A stretch of 64,000 nt of DNA from Methylocaldum sp. 14B (GCF_002005105.1 NZ_MSCV01000002.1:124001-188000); one strand, 5' to 3'; positions 16,142 through 25,856 are shown, numbered from the stretch's first letter. The notes: generated by a model not told the origin, from the sequence alone. Program-made: numbers and translations.

Positions 16142-18553
16142 TTGGACAAGTTACTGCTCAGCGAGCGCGACATCTGCACAAAGTTCATCACACCGGCGAT
16201 TCAACAAGCCGGGTGGCAGCAGCACGAGTTCCGCGAGGAAGTGCAACTCACCGATGGTCGAGTCATGGTGCGAGGCAAGTTGGCCGCACGCATCAAGAAT
16301 CCGGATGCGAAGGGCGGACCAAAGCGTGCGGATTATGTCCTCTACGCTCGCCCGAATGTTCCCATTGCCGTCATCGAAGCCAAGCAGAACAAATACCCGG
16401 TGGGGCATGGAATGCCGCAGGCACTGATCTATGCTGAACTCCTGGATGCCCCTTTCGCCATCAGCAGCAACGGCAACGGATTTCTTCTGCACGACCGTAC
16501 TGGCCTGACCCAACCGGTCGAGCGCGAATTGTCGCTCAGCGAATTCCCTTCACCGGCGACGTTGTGGCCACTGTATCAGCAGTGGAAAGGGCTGACGGAG
16601 CCCGACGCCGTCAAACTCGTCGAGCAGCCTTACTACAGCGACGGCAGCGGTCGCGAGCCCCGTTACTATCAGCGCGTGGCGATCAACCGGGCGATCGAGG
16701 CCATTGCCAAAGGCCAGCAGCGCATATTGCTCGTCATGGCGACGGGCACCGGAAAAACATACACCGCCTTCCAAATCATTTGGCGGTTGTGGAAAGCCAA
16801 GACCAAGAAACGTATTCTCTTCCTGGCGGACCGCAATATCCTCGTCGATCAGACCATGCAGCAGGACTTTGCGCCATTCGGCGAAGTCATGCACAAGATC
16901 ACCAACCGAGAGGTCAAAAAGAACTATGAGGTTTACCTTGCCCTTTACCAGGCGGTGACGGGCAAAGACGAGTGGAAGCAGATATACCGCCAATTCCCCG
17001 CCGACTTCTTCGATCTAGTTGTCGTCGATGAATGTCACCGCGGCAGCGCAGCCGACGACTCGGTCTGGCGAGAAGTGCTGGACTATTTCTCCACAGCCAC
17101 TCACCTAGGATTGACCGCGACACCCAGGGAAACCAAAGAGGTCAGCAACATCACCTATTTTGGCGAACCGGTCTACACCTACTCTCTCAGGCAAGGCATC
17201 GAAGACGGCTTCCTCGCCCCGTACAAGGTGATCCGAATCGTCACGGACGCCGACGCTTTGGGTTACACGCCCGAAAAGGGCAAGCTCGACAAGCACGGCC
17301 AGACCGTCGAACAACGCCAGTACAACACCAGGGACTTCGACCGCAATCTGGTGCTTGAGAAACGCACCAAGCTGGTAGCCGCCAAGGTATGGGAATACCT
17401 CAAAGGCACCGACCCGATGGCCAAGACCATCGTGTTTTGCGACGATCAGGACCACGCCGAGCGCATGCGCCAGGAACTGGTCAAGCTGATTCCCGCCGCA
17501 GCCGCCAATCGCCGCTACGTGATGCGCATCACCGGCGACGATGCCGAAGGCAAGGCGCAGCTCTCCTATTTCATCGACAACGACGAGCCCTATCCTGTCA
17601 TCGCCACAACCTCCAAGCTCCTGACTACCGGCGTCGATGCAAAGACATGCAAGCTCATCGTGCTGGACCAGACGATCAACTCGATGACCGAGTTCAAGCA
17701 GATCATCGGCCGCGGGACGCGCCTGCGAGAGGACTACCACAAGCTCTACTTCACCATCATGGACTTCAAGGGAGCCACGCGCCTCTTCGCGGATCCCGAT
17801 TTCGACGGCGAACCGGTCGTGATTTACGAGCCCGAGCCGGATGGCCCCGTCGTGCCCCCGGACGAACAAGAACCTCCCACGATCACCAGCGAACCCGCAC
17901 CGCAACCCTATGTCCCCACGTCCGGCGAAAACGGCGACGAAAACCCCAGCGGTGGCGAGGGCCGCATCAAATACGTCTTGGGCGACGTTGAGGTGCAGGT
18001 GGCGGTCGAGCGCTCCCAATATCTCGATGCCGACGGCAAGCTCATCACCGAGAATTACCGAGTCCTCCTCAAGGAGGACATCCGGAAATCGCTGAGAGCA
18101 CAGTTCGGTTCGCTCACCGACTTCTTGCGTCGCTGGTCGGAAACCGAGCGCAAGCAAGCCATCCTGGACGAACTCAGAAACCGCGGGGTGCCGCTGGAAG
18201 TCCTGCAACAAGCCGTGCCCAACGGCGAAGACATCGATGCCTTCGATTTGGTCGCACACGTCGCTTTCGACCGGAAGCCACTGACCCGCCGCGAGCGTGC
18301 GAACGAAGTAAAGAAGCGGGACGTTTTCGGCAGATACGGCGAACAGGCACGGGCCGTACTCGAAGCTCTGCTGGAAAAATTCGCCGACCACGGTGTTCAG
18401 GACATCGAAGACCCCAGGATCCTGGAGCTGCCGCCCTTCGATCAGTACGGCACGAAAACCGAAATCCGCAGAGGCATTTTCGGCGGTGCCGACAAATACG
18501 CCCAAGCGATAACCGAACTCGAACAAGCGCTTTACGATGAAAAACGTGCCTGA
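16142..18553 (+). CDS. hsdR: Type I restriction enzyme R subunit
   Basis: The 803-residue protein is the motor-nuclease subunit of a type I restriction system. An N-terminal PD-(D/E)xK nuclease has Asp64 (KRADYVLY) and Glu79-Ala-Lys81 (VIEAKQ). A superfamily 2 translocase follows: Walker A ATGTGKT at 200-206, DECH at 296-299, GLTATPR near 322 and QIIGRGTR as motif VI. A helical C-terminal domain would bind the methylase core. The start is TTG 16142 after GGGGAGAAG. It is about 285 bases upstream of hsdM, separated by a palindromic repeat, so it may have its own promoter. Confidence 0.95.
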   Translation: MDKLLLSERDICTKFITPAIQQAGWQQHEFREEVQLTDGRVMVRGKLAARIKNPDAKGGPKRADYVLYARPNVPIAVIEAKQNKYPVGHGMPQALIYAELLDAPFAISSNGNGFLLHDRTGLTQPVERELSLSEFPSPATLWPLYQQWKGLTEPDAVKLVEQPYYSDGSGREPRYYQRVAINRAIEAIAKGQQRILLVMATGTGKTYTAFQIIWRLWKAKTKKRILFLADRNILVDQTMQQDFAPFGEVMHKITNREVKKNYEVYLALYQAVTGKDEWKQIYRQFPADFFDLVVVDECHRGSAADDSVWREVLDYFSTATHLGLTATPRETKEVSNITYFGEPVYTYSLRQGIEDGFLAPYKVIRIVTDADALGYTPEKGKLDKHGQTVEQRQYNTRDFDRNLVLEKRTKLVAAKVWEYLKGTDPMAKTIVFCDDQDHAERMRQELVKLIPAAAANRRYVMRITGDDAEGKAQLSYFIDNDEPYPVIATTSKLLTTGVDAKTCKLIVLDQTINSMTEFKQIIGRGTRLREDYHKLYFTIMDFKGATRLFADPDFDGEPVVIYEPEPDGPVVPPDEQEPPTITSEPAPQPYVPTSGENGDENPSGGEGRIKYVLGDVEVQVAVERSQYLDADGKLITENYRVLLKEDIRKSLRAQFGSLTDFLRRWSETERKQAILDELRNRGVPLEVLQQAVPNGEDIDAFDLVAHVAFDRKPLTRRERANEVKKRDVFGRYGEQARAVLEALLEKFADHGVQDIEDPRILELPPFDQYGTKTEIRRGIFGGADKYAQAITELEQALYDEKRA

Positions 18554-18675
18554 CCCCGTCGCAATCCGTTCCGCGATCCGGTAGGTTACGACGCGCGCCG
18601 AAGCCACGAGTAAGCGGCCGGAACCGCCGTGCGCGCCTAGTGCATTTTCCGATTCAGTGTAGCGGAGCCCAAGGC

Positions 18676-18746
18676 GTAGGTCGGCAATCCTTTGCCGACA
18701 AAGCCCCTTGCCGATGTCGTGTGTCGGCAAGGGATTGCCGACCTAC
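18676..18746. repeat. Dispersed palindromic repeat, copy 3
   Basis: The arms start GTAGGTCGGCAATCCTTTGC and end GGGATTGCCGACCTAC, with one mismatch in the paired arms and a 23-base spacer. It sits in the 285-base hsdR-hsdM gap, the only non-coding space inside the restriction locus. Nothing else recognisable lies in 18554-18837. Confidence 0.8.
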
Positions 18747-18837
18747 TAGCTTCCCGCTCCCTACCGCTAAACCGGGGTGAAAGATGCTCTAATTTACCCA
18801 ACGACAGACGACCGAAACACGAGAACGACAACCGACG

Positions 18838-20586
18838 ATGAATCTCAGCAGTACCATCAAATCCATCCAGGACATCATGCGCAAGGACGATGGCGTCGAT
18901 GGCGACGCCCAGCGCATTGGTCAACTTACCTGGATGCTTTTCCTCAAGGTCTTCGACCAACGCGAGGAAGAGTGGGAAGACGACGACCCCAACTACCAGT
19001 CGCCCATTGACGAAAAGTTCCGCTGGCGAAACTGGGCAGCCTACAAAGCCGACGCCGACGGCAAGAAGAAGCCGCAAACCCAAGGCAGCGCGCTGATCCC
19101 TTTCGTCAACAACGACCTGTTCCCGGCACTGAAAGAGATCGACGCCGCCGTCAGCCCTATGGCCAAGGTCATCAGGCAGGTCTTCGAGGATTCCAACAAC
19201 TACATGAAGTCCGGGCCGCTGATGCTGGCCGTGATCGAGAAGCTGGAAGAAGCCATCAACTTCCACGACTTCAAAGCCCGCGCCCAACTGGGCGACGTCT
19301 ACGAGCAGATCCTGAACGACCTGCGGAGTGCCGGCAACGCGGGAGAGTTCTATACCCCGCGCGCCATCACTCAGTTCATGGTGGATAGGGTCAACCCGAA
19401 TCTCGCGAAACACGAAAAGGTGCTCGATCCCGCTTGCGGAACCGGCGGCTTCTTGACTGCGGTCATTGATCATTTTCGACACCAGTTAGCGCAGATGAAG
19501 TCCCCGCGCCCAGAAGACAAGCGCGCCATCGAAGAGCTGATTCGCGGCATCGAAAAGAAGCAGCTTCCCCATCTGCTGTGCACCACCAATATGCTGCTGC
19601 ACGGCATAGACGTGCCCAGCCAGATCGAGCACCGCAATACGCTGGGCCGCCCGTGGAACGATTGGCGGCCCGATGAAAGGGTCGATTGCCTGCTGACGAA
19701 TCCGCCGTTCGGCGGATACGAGGACGACAACGCCGGCCAGGATTACCTGATCCAGAGCAGGGAAACAGCCGACATGTTCATGCTCCTCATCGTCAAACGT
19801 CTCTTGAAGGACGGAGGCCGCGCGGCGGTGGTATTGCCCGACGGCTTCATGTTCGGCGACGGCATCAAGGCCCGGCTGAAAGAAATGCTGCTCGAAGAGT
19901 GCAATCTCCACACCGTCGTTCGCTTGCCTAAAGGCGTGTTCGCGCCCTACACCGGCATCAAGACCAATTTGCTGTTTTTCACCAAGGGCAAGCCCACCGA
20001 AACCATCTGGTTTTACGAGCACCCTTACCCCGCGGGGTACAAGAGCTATTCCAAGACCAAACCGATACGCTTCGAAGAATTCCACGCAGAAATCGCCTGG
20101 TGGGGCTCGGAAGGCAATGACTTCGCCGACCGGGTGGAGAACGAATTCGCCTGGAAGCTCGACTTCAAGACCAAGAAGCAGGAGGCGGTAGCCGCCGCCA
20201 AGCCGCATTGGGACAAGGCCGAAGAACTGAACAACCAGGCCGCGCAACTGGAGAACCGGGCTCGCGACCTGCGCAACTCCATCAACGGAGTTACGGATGC
20301 CCAGAATCGCAAACAGGCGGAAAACCAGATTGCCGAACTGCGCGAACAGGCCGAATCCTTGCGCCGGCAGGCCCGCGACGCCCAAGCGGCGGCTGACCGC
20401 CTCTACTGGCCCATCTACAACCTGGACCTCAAGAACCCCAACGCGCCGGAAGAGGAAAGCCACGATCCCGACGTACTGCTGGAGAAATACAAGAAACTGC
20501 TCGGCGAAATCGAAGAGACGCAAAACCTGCTGAAAAGCGAACTGGCCGCTGCCCTCGCACATCACTTTGCGGGTGAAGACGCCTGA
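18838..20586 (+). CDS. hsdM: Type I restriction-modification N6-adenine methylase, M subunit
   Basis: The 582-residue protein has an N-terminal HsdM helical domain, then an N6-adenine methyltransferase domain with motif I DPACGTGGFL at 197-206 (SAM binding) and catalytic motif IV NPPF at 288-291. A long coiled-coil stretch (about 440-530, rich in Glu, Gln, Ala and Arg) and a C-terminal tail follow. With HsdS it methylates the target sequence; with HsdR it restricts unmodified DNA. Its stop overlaps the hsdS start, so the two are coupled. Confidence 0.95.
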   Translation: MNLSSTIKSIQDIMRKDDGVDGDAQRIGQLTWMLFLKVFDQREEEWEDDDPNYQSPIDEKFRWRNWAAYKADADGKKKPQTQGSALIPFVNNDLFPALKEIDAAVSPMAKVIRQVFEDSNNYMKSGPLMLAVIEKLEEAINFHDFKARAQLGDVYEQILNDLRSAGNAGEFYTPRAITQFMVDRVNPNLAKHEKVLDPACGTGGFLTAVIDHFRHQLAQMKSPRPEDKRAIEELIRGIEKKQLPHLLCTTNMLLHGIDVPSQIEHRNTLGRPWNDWRPDERVDCLLTNPPFGGYEDDNAGQDYLIQSRETADMFMLLIVKRLLKDGGRAAVVLPDGFMFGDGIKARLKEMLLEECNLHTVVRLPKGVFAPYTGIKTNLLFFTKGKPTETIWFYEHPYPAGYKSYSKTKPIRFEEFHAEIAWWGSEGNDFADRVENEFAWKLDFKTKKQEAVAAAKPHWDKAEELNNQAAQLENRARDLRNSINGVTDAQNRKQAENQIAELREQAESLRRQARDAQAAADRLYWPIYNLDLKNPNAPEEESHDPDVLLEKYKKLLGEIEETQNLLKSELAAALAHHFAGEDA

Positions 20587-22586
20587 TGGATGCGCAGCAG
20601 TTTTTGGCCGAGCTTGGGCATATTGCCAATGCGCCGGGAGGAATACAGCGGCTGCGAGAGCTTATCCTGCAACTGGCGATTTCTGGAAAGCTCATCGAGC
20701 CATCGCCCGATGATCAACCGGTAACCGAATCTATTTCTCAGGCATCATTTCTCCGTTCGGAATACGAGGCAAAGCTCGGTCTAAGGGGGATAAGACCGCA
20801 TCCTCCGATTGATGCAAAGCCCTTTGTAATTCCGGCGCACTGGGAGTGGACAAGGCTTGAACATTTGGCTCTGTATATCCAACGAGGAAAAGGGCCGAAG
20901 TACGCAGATCGCGGCACCACTTACGTGGTATCGCAAAAGTGCGTGCAGTGGTCTCGCTTTGATTTAACCCCAGCGCGCTTTGTTACCGATGAATCATTAA
21001 AGGCGTACGGCAAGGAGCGATTTCTCAAAGCCGGAGACTTACTTTGGAATTCAACGGGTACCGGCACGGCTGGTCGTATCACGATTTATGACCAACCAGA
21101 GGATATCCGAGCCGTTGCAGACTCTCACGTTACGGTTATTCGCTTAGCTAATTTCTTGCCGCGCTATATCTGGTGCGTAATTGCGTCTCCGTGGATTCAG
21201 TCTCGCATTGAGCCAACACATCCGAATTCGCTGGTCTCAGGCACTACACAACAAGTCGAACTTGCCACTGGCACAGTCAGGGCACTGCCAATACCTTGCC
21301 CTCCCATTGACGAACAAGCTCGTATCGTCGCCAAAGTCGATGAACTGATGGCCTTGTGCGGCAAGCTCGAAGAACTGCAACAGCAGCGCCGCATCCTGCA
21401 AAACGCCCTGCGCCAGTCCACTCTGCAAGCCGTTGCCGCCGCCACCAGCCCGCACGAACTTCAATCCACTTGGTCGCGACTCGCCGCGAACTTCGGTGAG
21501 CTCTTTCACACGCCGGAGGATGTGGGCGAGTTGCGAAATCTGATTCTCGATCTGGCGGTACACGGTCTTCTCGTTCAACAAACAGAATCAGACGAACCCA
21601 TTCATGTTTGGCTCTCTAGAATTGCCCATCAAAAAGCCGAGCTGATTAAAAAGAAACTAATTCCGAAGCAAACCGCGTTTGGAGAAATCGCAGAGGAGGA
21701 CTATCCGTTCACGCTTCCTAAAGGCTGGGCTTTCGCGCGTCTAGGGATGATTACCAACAAGATTGGCTCGGGCAGTACCCCAAGAGGGGGCCGAGAGGTT
21801 TACGTCAAAGAGGGAATTCCTTTCCTTCGCTCCCAAAATGTTTGGAATGACGGTTTGCGTTTAGATGATGTTGCCTGCATTACTCCGGACGAGCACGCAA
21901 GAATGTCAAGCACGGCAGTGATGGGCAACGACCTGCTGCTGAATATCACTGGTGCTTCTCTAGGGCGTTGCGCATTAGTACCAGCAGAGTTTGGAGAGGC
22001 CAATGTGAGCCAGCACGTCACAATCATCCGACCAACCGATCCTCAGATTCGGGAATATCTGCACCTTTGCATTTTGTCATCCTACACGCAGTCAATGATT
22101 TGGGCGCGGCAGGTCGGCATGGCTCGTGAGGGGCTGAGCAAGAAGGTTCTTGAACAGTTTGAGATTCCATTACCCCCAATTGCTGAGCAACATCGAATTG
22201 TGAATCGCGTCGCAGAACTGATGCATTTCTGCGACTCACTGGAATCCCAGCTCCGCCATGCCAACGAACTCGCTGGCCGTCTCGCCACCGCTGCCGTCTC
22301 AAGCCTCACCGGTATCGCCATCGAACAAGAAGAAGACGAACCCATGAAAGCCCCCCAAGCCGAACTGATCGCCCCGCTGCGTTTGGGCCAAGCGCCCGAC
22401 ATCAAGGCCCAGGCCCCGCTGGCTACCATACTCGCCCGCCACAACGGCGAGATGAACGCCAAGGACTTGTGGCAACGCTTCGGCGGCGAGATCGACGCCT
22501 TCTATGCCCAGCTCAAGCTCGAAGTGTGCAAGGGCTGGATCCGGGAGCCTGCCGTAGCCGAGATGAGGGTAGTGGAAGCGGACTGA
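20586..22586 (+). CDS. hsdS: Type I restriction-modification specificity subunit
   Basis: The 666-residue protein has two target recognition domains (about residues 75-240 and 375-540), each ending in the typical proline-rich boundary (LPIPCPPIDEQARIV and FEIPLPPIAEQHRIV) and followed by a conserved helix (VDELMALCGKLEE, VAELMHFCDSLES). The TRD segments are visibly less GC-rich than the conserved helices, as expected for shuffled specificity modules. A C-terminal extension of about 80 residues (from APLATILARHNG) lies beyond the usual S subunit. The two TRDs differ, predicting a bipartite asymmetric site that cannot be read from the sequence. Confidence 0.95.
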   Translation: MDAQQFLAELGHIANAPGGIQRLRELILQLAISGKLIEPSPDDQPVTESISQASFLRSEYEAKLGLRGIRPHPPIDAKPFVIPAHWEWTRLEHLALYIQRGKGPKYADRGTTYVVSQKCVQWSRFDLTPARFVTDESLKAYGKERFLKAGDLLWNSTGTGTAGRITIYDQPEDIRAVADSHVTVIRLANFLPRYIWCVIASPWIQSRIEPTHPNSLVSGTTQQVELATGTVRALPIPCPPIDEQARIVAKVDELMALCGKLEELQQQRRILQNALRQSTLQAVAAATSPHELQSTWSRLAANFGELFHTPEDVGELRNLILDLAVHGLLVQQTESDEPIHVWLSRIAHQKAELIKKKLIPKQTAFGEIAEEDYPFTLPKGWAFARLGMITNKIGSGSTPRGGREVYVKEGIPFLRSQNVWNDGLRLDDVACITPDEHARMSSTAVMGNDLLLNITGASLGRCALVPAEFGEANVSQHVTIIRPTDPQIREYLHLCILSSYTQSMIWARQVGMAREGLSKKVLEQFEIPLPPIAEQHRIVNRVAELMHFCDSLESQLRHANELAGRLATAAVSSLTGIAIEQEEDEPMKAPQAELIAPLRLGQAPDIKAQAPLATILARHNGEMNAKDLWQRFGGEIDAFYAQLKLEVCKGWIREPAVAEMRVVEAD

Positions 22587-22593
22587 TGCCCAT

Positions 22594-22728
22594 GTGCCGG
22601 ACCGTCGCACGCGCTGCTTCTTCAGCACTGGGCCAGTGCCGGAACTGGTGTTTGAGCAGACGGGCCACACACCCAAGGTTTTTTATCCGGAGTTTTTCGA
22701 TCTCTTGCAAAAGGAGGCTCACCCATGA
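22594..22728 (+). CDS. Small 44-aa ORF coupled to the next gene
   Basis: The frame starts at GTG 22594, eight bases after hsdS, and ends with TGA inside the ATG of the next ORF (ATGA overlap). Its C-terminal part is protein-like: FFSTGPVPELVFEQTGHTPK followed by VFYPEFFDLLQKEAHP. I do not recognise a family. It might be the tail of a lost larger gene, or a genuine small protein of the restriction locus. Confidence 0.4.
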   Translation: MPDRRTRCFFSTGPVPELVFEQTGHTPKVFYPEFFDLLQKEAHP

Positions 22729-22916
22729 GCGCCACGCCCACGCCTAGTTCTGAAACTCAGGCCATGCTGGAAAGCCTGCGACAGGCCGTTGCTCAAACTT
22801 TGGAGCGCAAGAAGCGCTTGGGGCAATACGCCGTTTTCTGGCATCACAACATCCCGATCGCGGTGGGCGATGATGCCCCCAAGTCCTTGCAAACCCAAGA
22901 CCAAGTGAAGAAATAA
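22725..22916 (+). CDS. Small 63-aa protein of restriction loci
   Basis: The ORF starts at ATG 22725 behind AAAAGGAGG, a strong ribosome binding site. The N-terminal half is a helix (AMLESLRQAVAQTLERKKRL), followed by GQYAVFWHHNIPIAVGDDAP, which looks like a short beta hairpin. I recall similar unnamed proteins in type I restriction loci but know no function. It lies between hsdS and the Septu-like ATPase and is probably co-transcribed with both. Confidence 0.6.
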   Translation: MSATPTPSSETQAMLESLRQAVAQTLERKKRLGQYAVFWHHNIPIAVGDDAPKSLQTQDQVKK

Positions 22917-22930
22917 AAAACACGCCAATC

Positions 22931-24559
22931 ATGCATTTGCAGCGAATAAGCATTCGGGACTTCAAGAACCTGAAAGACTTCGAGATTCACTTCAGCGAAT
23001 ATTTCGACCATGCCGGGGGTGACAGCGCCCCTCAAGAGGCCAAGCCCATCCGGAGCCACGCCGTCATCGGCCAGAACGGCACGGGTAAGTCGAACCTGAT
23101 CGAAGCCATCATCACCATTTTTCGGGATGTGGATTTAAACAACGATGCCAGCTTCGACTATGAGCTCGATTACAAGATCAGGGGGCACGAAATCACGCTT
23201 AAGGCGAATCGCCGCATCGGCAATCGCCCGCTGGTCACGATAGACGGCAAGGCGTCGTCGCAAAGCCATCTCAGCGAACACGCCAGGGAATACCTGCCCT
23301 CGCATGTCTTCGCCTATTACTCGGGCAAGAACGAGCGGCTGGAGGCCCTGTTCCAGGCCCATCAGGAGCGTTTCAAGAACCTGCTGCGTCGCGATGGCGA
23401 CGACCTGGTCCGGCGTCTTTTCTATTGCCGCGGCGGGCACAGCCAACTCGTACTGCTGGCCTGCCTGCTGTCGGACGATCCTGTCTTCGCCAAGTTGCTG
23501 GAGAACCTGAATATCGCGGCCCTGGAATCGGCCCTGTTTGTACTCAAGCAGCCGCACACGCTACGCGATCTCAAGGACAAGGATATTCTCGAAGGCGACC
23601 CTCGGTTCTGGTATGCGCGCGGGACGGTGGTCAGCGACCTGCTCGACAAGCTTTGGCAAGTCGCCTGGGCGCCGATCGAAGAAACCAAGGATGTGCAGAT
23701 CGACTTCCGGCGACGTCCGGAGAAGCAGAAACGCTTATACCTGTACGTGCCCAATCGAAAGAAGCTGAACGAGCTGGGTGAAATGGTAGGAACGCCGGAC
23801 AGATTCTTTCGCTACGCCGAAGGCGCGTACATCGGCGACCTGCTGGAAGAAGTCCGCATCACGATCAAGAAGCACGAAGAGAATGGGGGCAATGTCAGCT
23901 TCACCCAGCTGTCCGAAGGCGAGCTGCAAATGCTCACCGTGCTGGGCTTGATGCGCATCACCAGCGAAGATCACTGTCTTTTCCTGCTCGACGAGCCCGA
24001 TACGCATCTGAACCCGATCTGGAAGCTGCGTTATTTCGACGATATCGAAAGCGTGCTGAAACCCCGCGAAGGAGCTGTGGTGCAAGGCGAATCGCAGATC
24101 ATCATCACGACGCACGATCCGATGATGATCGGCAGCCTCAAGCGCGAACAGGTACGTATCCTGCGCAAAGAAGGCGAGAAATCGGTGGTGGATATTCCCG
24201 ACACCAATCCGCAAGGCATGGGTGTAACCGGGCTATTGAAAAGCGAGTTGTTCGGATTGGCCTCCACGCTGGATTCGGAAACCGAGCGTCGTCTGCATCG
24301 ACGCAACTACCTATTTGCATTGGACGATAAACGTACAGCAGAAGAGGACGCGGAGCTCACCTGCCTGAGCGCCGAGCTTGCCGATCTGGGTTTCTCTAAC
24401 TCCGACTTCAAGGACCCGTACTACGCCATGTTTGTACGCAAGATGGCCATGCATACACGCTTTCACAAACGAACGCTGACGCCTGAGGAGCAGAAAGCGC
24501 AGGACGCGATAGCCGACGAGATCATCGATGAGATTCTGCGCGAAGAGGGTGAGGAATGA
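22931..24559 (+). CDS. Septu-like defence ATPase (PtuA-type)
   Basis: The 542-residue protein is an SMC/ABC-like ATPase without a long coiled coil. Features in order: an RDFKNLKDFEI start typical of RecF/OLD-like ATPases, Walker A GQNGTGKS at 47-54, ABC signature LSEGEL at 327-332, Walker B CLFLLDEPDTHLNP around 349-362, and the H-loop TTHDP at 393-397. It overlaps the next gene, an HNH-type nuclease, by four bases. ATPase plus HNH nuclease in this order is the core of Septu (PtuA-PtuB) anti-phage systems and of some retron effectors. No reverse transcriptase is present, so the Septu reading is preferred. Confidence 0.82.
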   Translation: MHLQRISIRDFKNLKDFEIHFSEYFDHAGGDSAPQEAKPIRSHAVIGQNGTGKSNLIEAIITIFRDVDLNNDASFDYELDYKIRGHEITLKANRRIGNRPLVTIDGKASSQSHLSEHAREYLPSHVFAYYSGKNERLEALFQAHQERFKNLLRRDGDDLVRRLFYCRGGHSQLVLLACLLSDDPVFAKLLENLNIAALESALFVLKQPHTLRDLKDKDILEGDPRFWYARGTVVSDLLDKLWQVAWAPIEETKDVQIDFRRRPEKQKRLYLYVPNRKKLNELGEMVGTPDRFFRYAEGAYIGDLLEEVRITIKKHEENGGNVSFTQLSEGELQMLTVLGLMRITSEDHCLFLLDEPDTHLNPIWKLRYFDDIESVLKPREGAVVQGESQIIITTHDPMMIGSLKREQVRILRKEGEKSVVDIPDTNPQGMGVTGLLKSELFGLASTLDSETERRLHRRNYLFALDDKRTAEEDAELTCLSAELADLGFSNSDFKDPYYAMFVRKMAMHTRFHKRTLTPEEQKAQDAIADEIIDEILREEGEE

Positions 24560-25413
24560 TCTGGATCGATCTCGAAAACCGTCGGCCTACCGATACCGAC
24601 ATTCCTAAATGGACACCCTGGACCGAAGCGCAGTGGCAGAACTGGCTTAACGAGTCTGCACGGCTCATTAACGAGTTGGAGAAATTGCAGCGTGCGGGCG
24701 ATATCAAAGCTCGAAACGAACTGATCGATAAGCACGGCGACCACTGGGGCAAGTTGAAGCCATGGCTTCTGGCTCTTTCAGCCGGGAAGTGCTGGTTTTC
24801 CGAGGCAAAAGAAATCTATTCGCATATGGACGTCGAACACTTCCGCCCCAAAAAGGAAGCGAAAACTTTCGATGGTACCGTGCGTGACGGTTACTGGTGG
24901 CTGGCCTTCGACTACATGAACTTTCGGGCCTGCGGAAACGTCGGCAACCGCAAGAAAGGCGGATGGTTCCCACTGCTGGAGGGATCACTCTGCTCCACCT
25001 ATGAAAACCGATGCGAAGAATCCGAAGCGCCTTACCTGCTCGATCCCATAGACAATGACGATGTCAACCTTCTCGCCTTCGATGAGGAAGGAAAAGCCAT
25101 AGCCGCTCCTGGAGCTACTACCTGGGAGGAACATCGGGTCGATGAAACGATCAAGCGCCTGAAGTTAAACGAGCACGAAGCCCTAACCGAAGAACGCAAG
25201 AAGATATGGCAACGAATGACGCGGACGATCGAGCAATACAGAACGGCTAAATCCCGATGTGGCACAGGCGGTAATCCGGCTGCCAAACAAAAGGTGCGCG
25301 ACTGTCTTCGCGAAATCAAGGCCATGACGGAACGAGACGCCGAACTTTCCGCAGTGGCTAAGTGGTGTGTACTGTTTCGCAACGATCCTCAACTCGCGAG
25401 ATTGGTGTCGTGA
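24556..25413 (+). CDS. Septu-like HNH nuclease (PtuB-type)
   Basis: The 285-residue protein shows the PtuB signature: KCWFSEA at 78-84, DVEHFRPKK at 92-100 with the catalytic His95, then DGYWWLAFDYMNFRACG at 111-127. In relatives I recall, the first motif reads CxxC. Here the second Cys is Ser82, so zinc binding may be weaker or completed by C126 and other residues. It would be held in check by, and activated through, the upstream ATPase, with which it is translationally coupled (ATGA). Its stop overlaps the GTG start of the truncated rhuM. Confidence 0.8.
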   Translation: MIWIDLENRRPTDTDIPKWTPWTEAQWQNWLNESARLINELEKLQRAGDIKARNELIDKHGDHWGKLKPWLLALSAGKCWFSEAKEIYSHMDVEHFRPKKEAKTFDGTVRDGYWWLAFDYMNFRACGNVGNRKKGGWFPLLEGSLCSTYENRCEESEAPYLLDPIDNDDVNLLAFDEEGKAIAAPGATTWEEHRVDETIKRLKLNEHEALTEERKKIWQRMTRTIEQYRTAKSRCGTGGNPAAKQKVRDCLREIKAMTERDAELSAVAKWCVLFRNDPQLARLVS

Positions 25414-25856
25414 GTCAGCCAGAAAGAAGCATCGCCGAATTCCTCCTCTACGAAACCGAGGATGGCCGTACCCGCGTCGAATGCCGCTTCGCCGACGACA
25501 CGTTATGGTTGACCCAAGCTCTGATGGCGGAGTTGTTTCAGGTCAAAGTGCCAACGATCAACGAGCACCTGAAGACCCTGTACGCCGACGGCGAACTGCT
25601 GCCGGAGGCAACTATTAGGAAATTCCTAATAGTTCGCCAAGAAGGCAACCGCAAGGTCAGCCGCAACATCGATCATTACAATCTCGACGCCATTCTCGCC
25701 GTGGGTTATCGAGTACGCTCGGTGCGCAGTACGCAGTTCCGCCGCTGGGCCACGGAGCGTTTGCGGGAGTATCTGGCAAAGGGCTTCACACTGATGGTCA
25801 CGAGACTTGTAAGATACCTATACCCTCCGAGCGAGGGCGGATTCAGAGCTTCTTAG
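25410..25856 (+). pseudogene. 3'-truncated rhuM-like gene
   Basis: The 148-residue frame begins with the RhuM family pattern: IAEFLLYETEDGRTRVECRF, WLTQALMAELFQV, INEHLKTLYADGELLPEATI, and NLDAILAVGYRVRSVRSTQF. Intact RhuM proteins are about 330 residues or more. After LREYLAKGFTLM the sequence departs from the family and stops, so about half is missing. RhuM genes frequently accompany type I restriction systems. The GTG start overlaps the nuclease stop (GTGA), indicating that the original operon included it. It forms the right edge of the island. Confidence 0.75.

Noticed and set aside
17105-18730. 541-codon open frame antisense to hsdR
   Set aside because: It mirrors the codon pattern of hsdR in a GC-rich gene, has no ribosome binding site, and its translation shows no family features.
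19486-20565. 359-codon frame antisense to hsdM
   Set aside because: A shadow of hsdM codon usage, with no homology-like segments.
22931-25413. Retron with PtuAB effector
   Set aside because: No reverse transcriptase gene or msr/msd-like repeat is present between hsdS and the ATPase.
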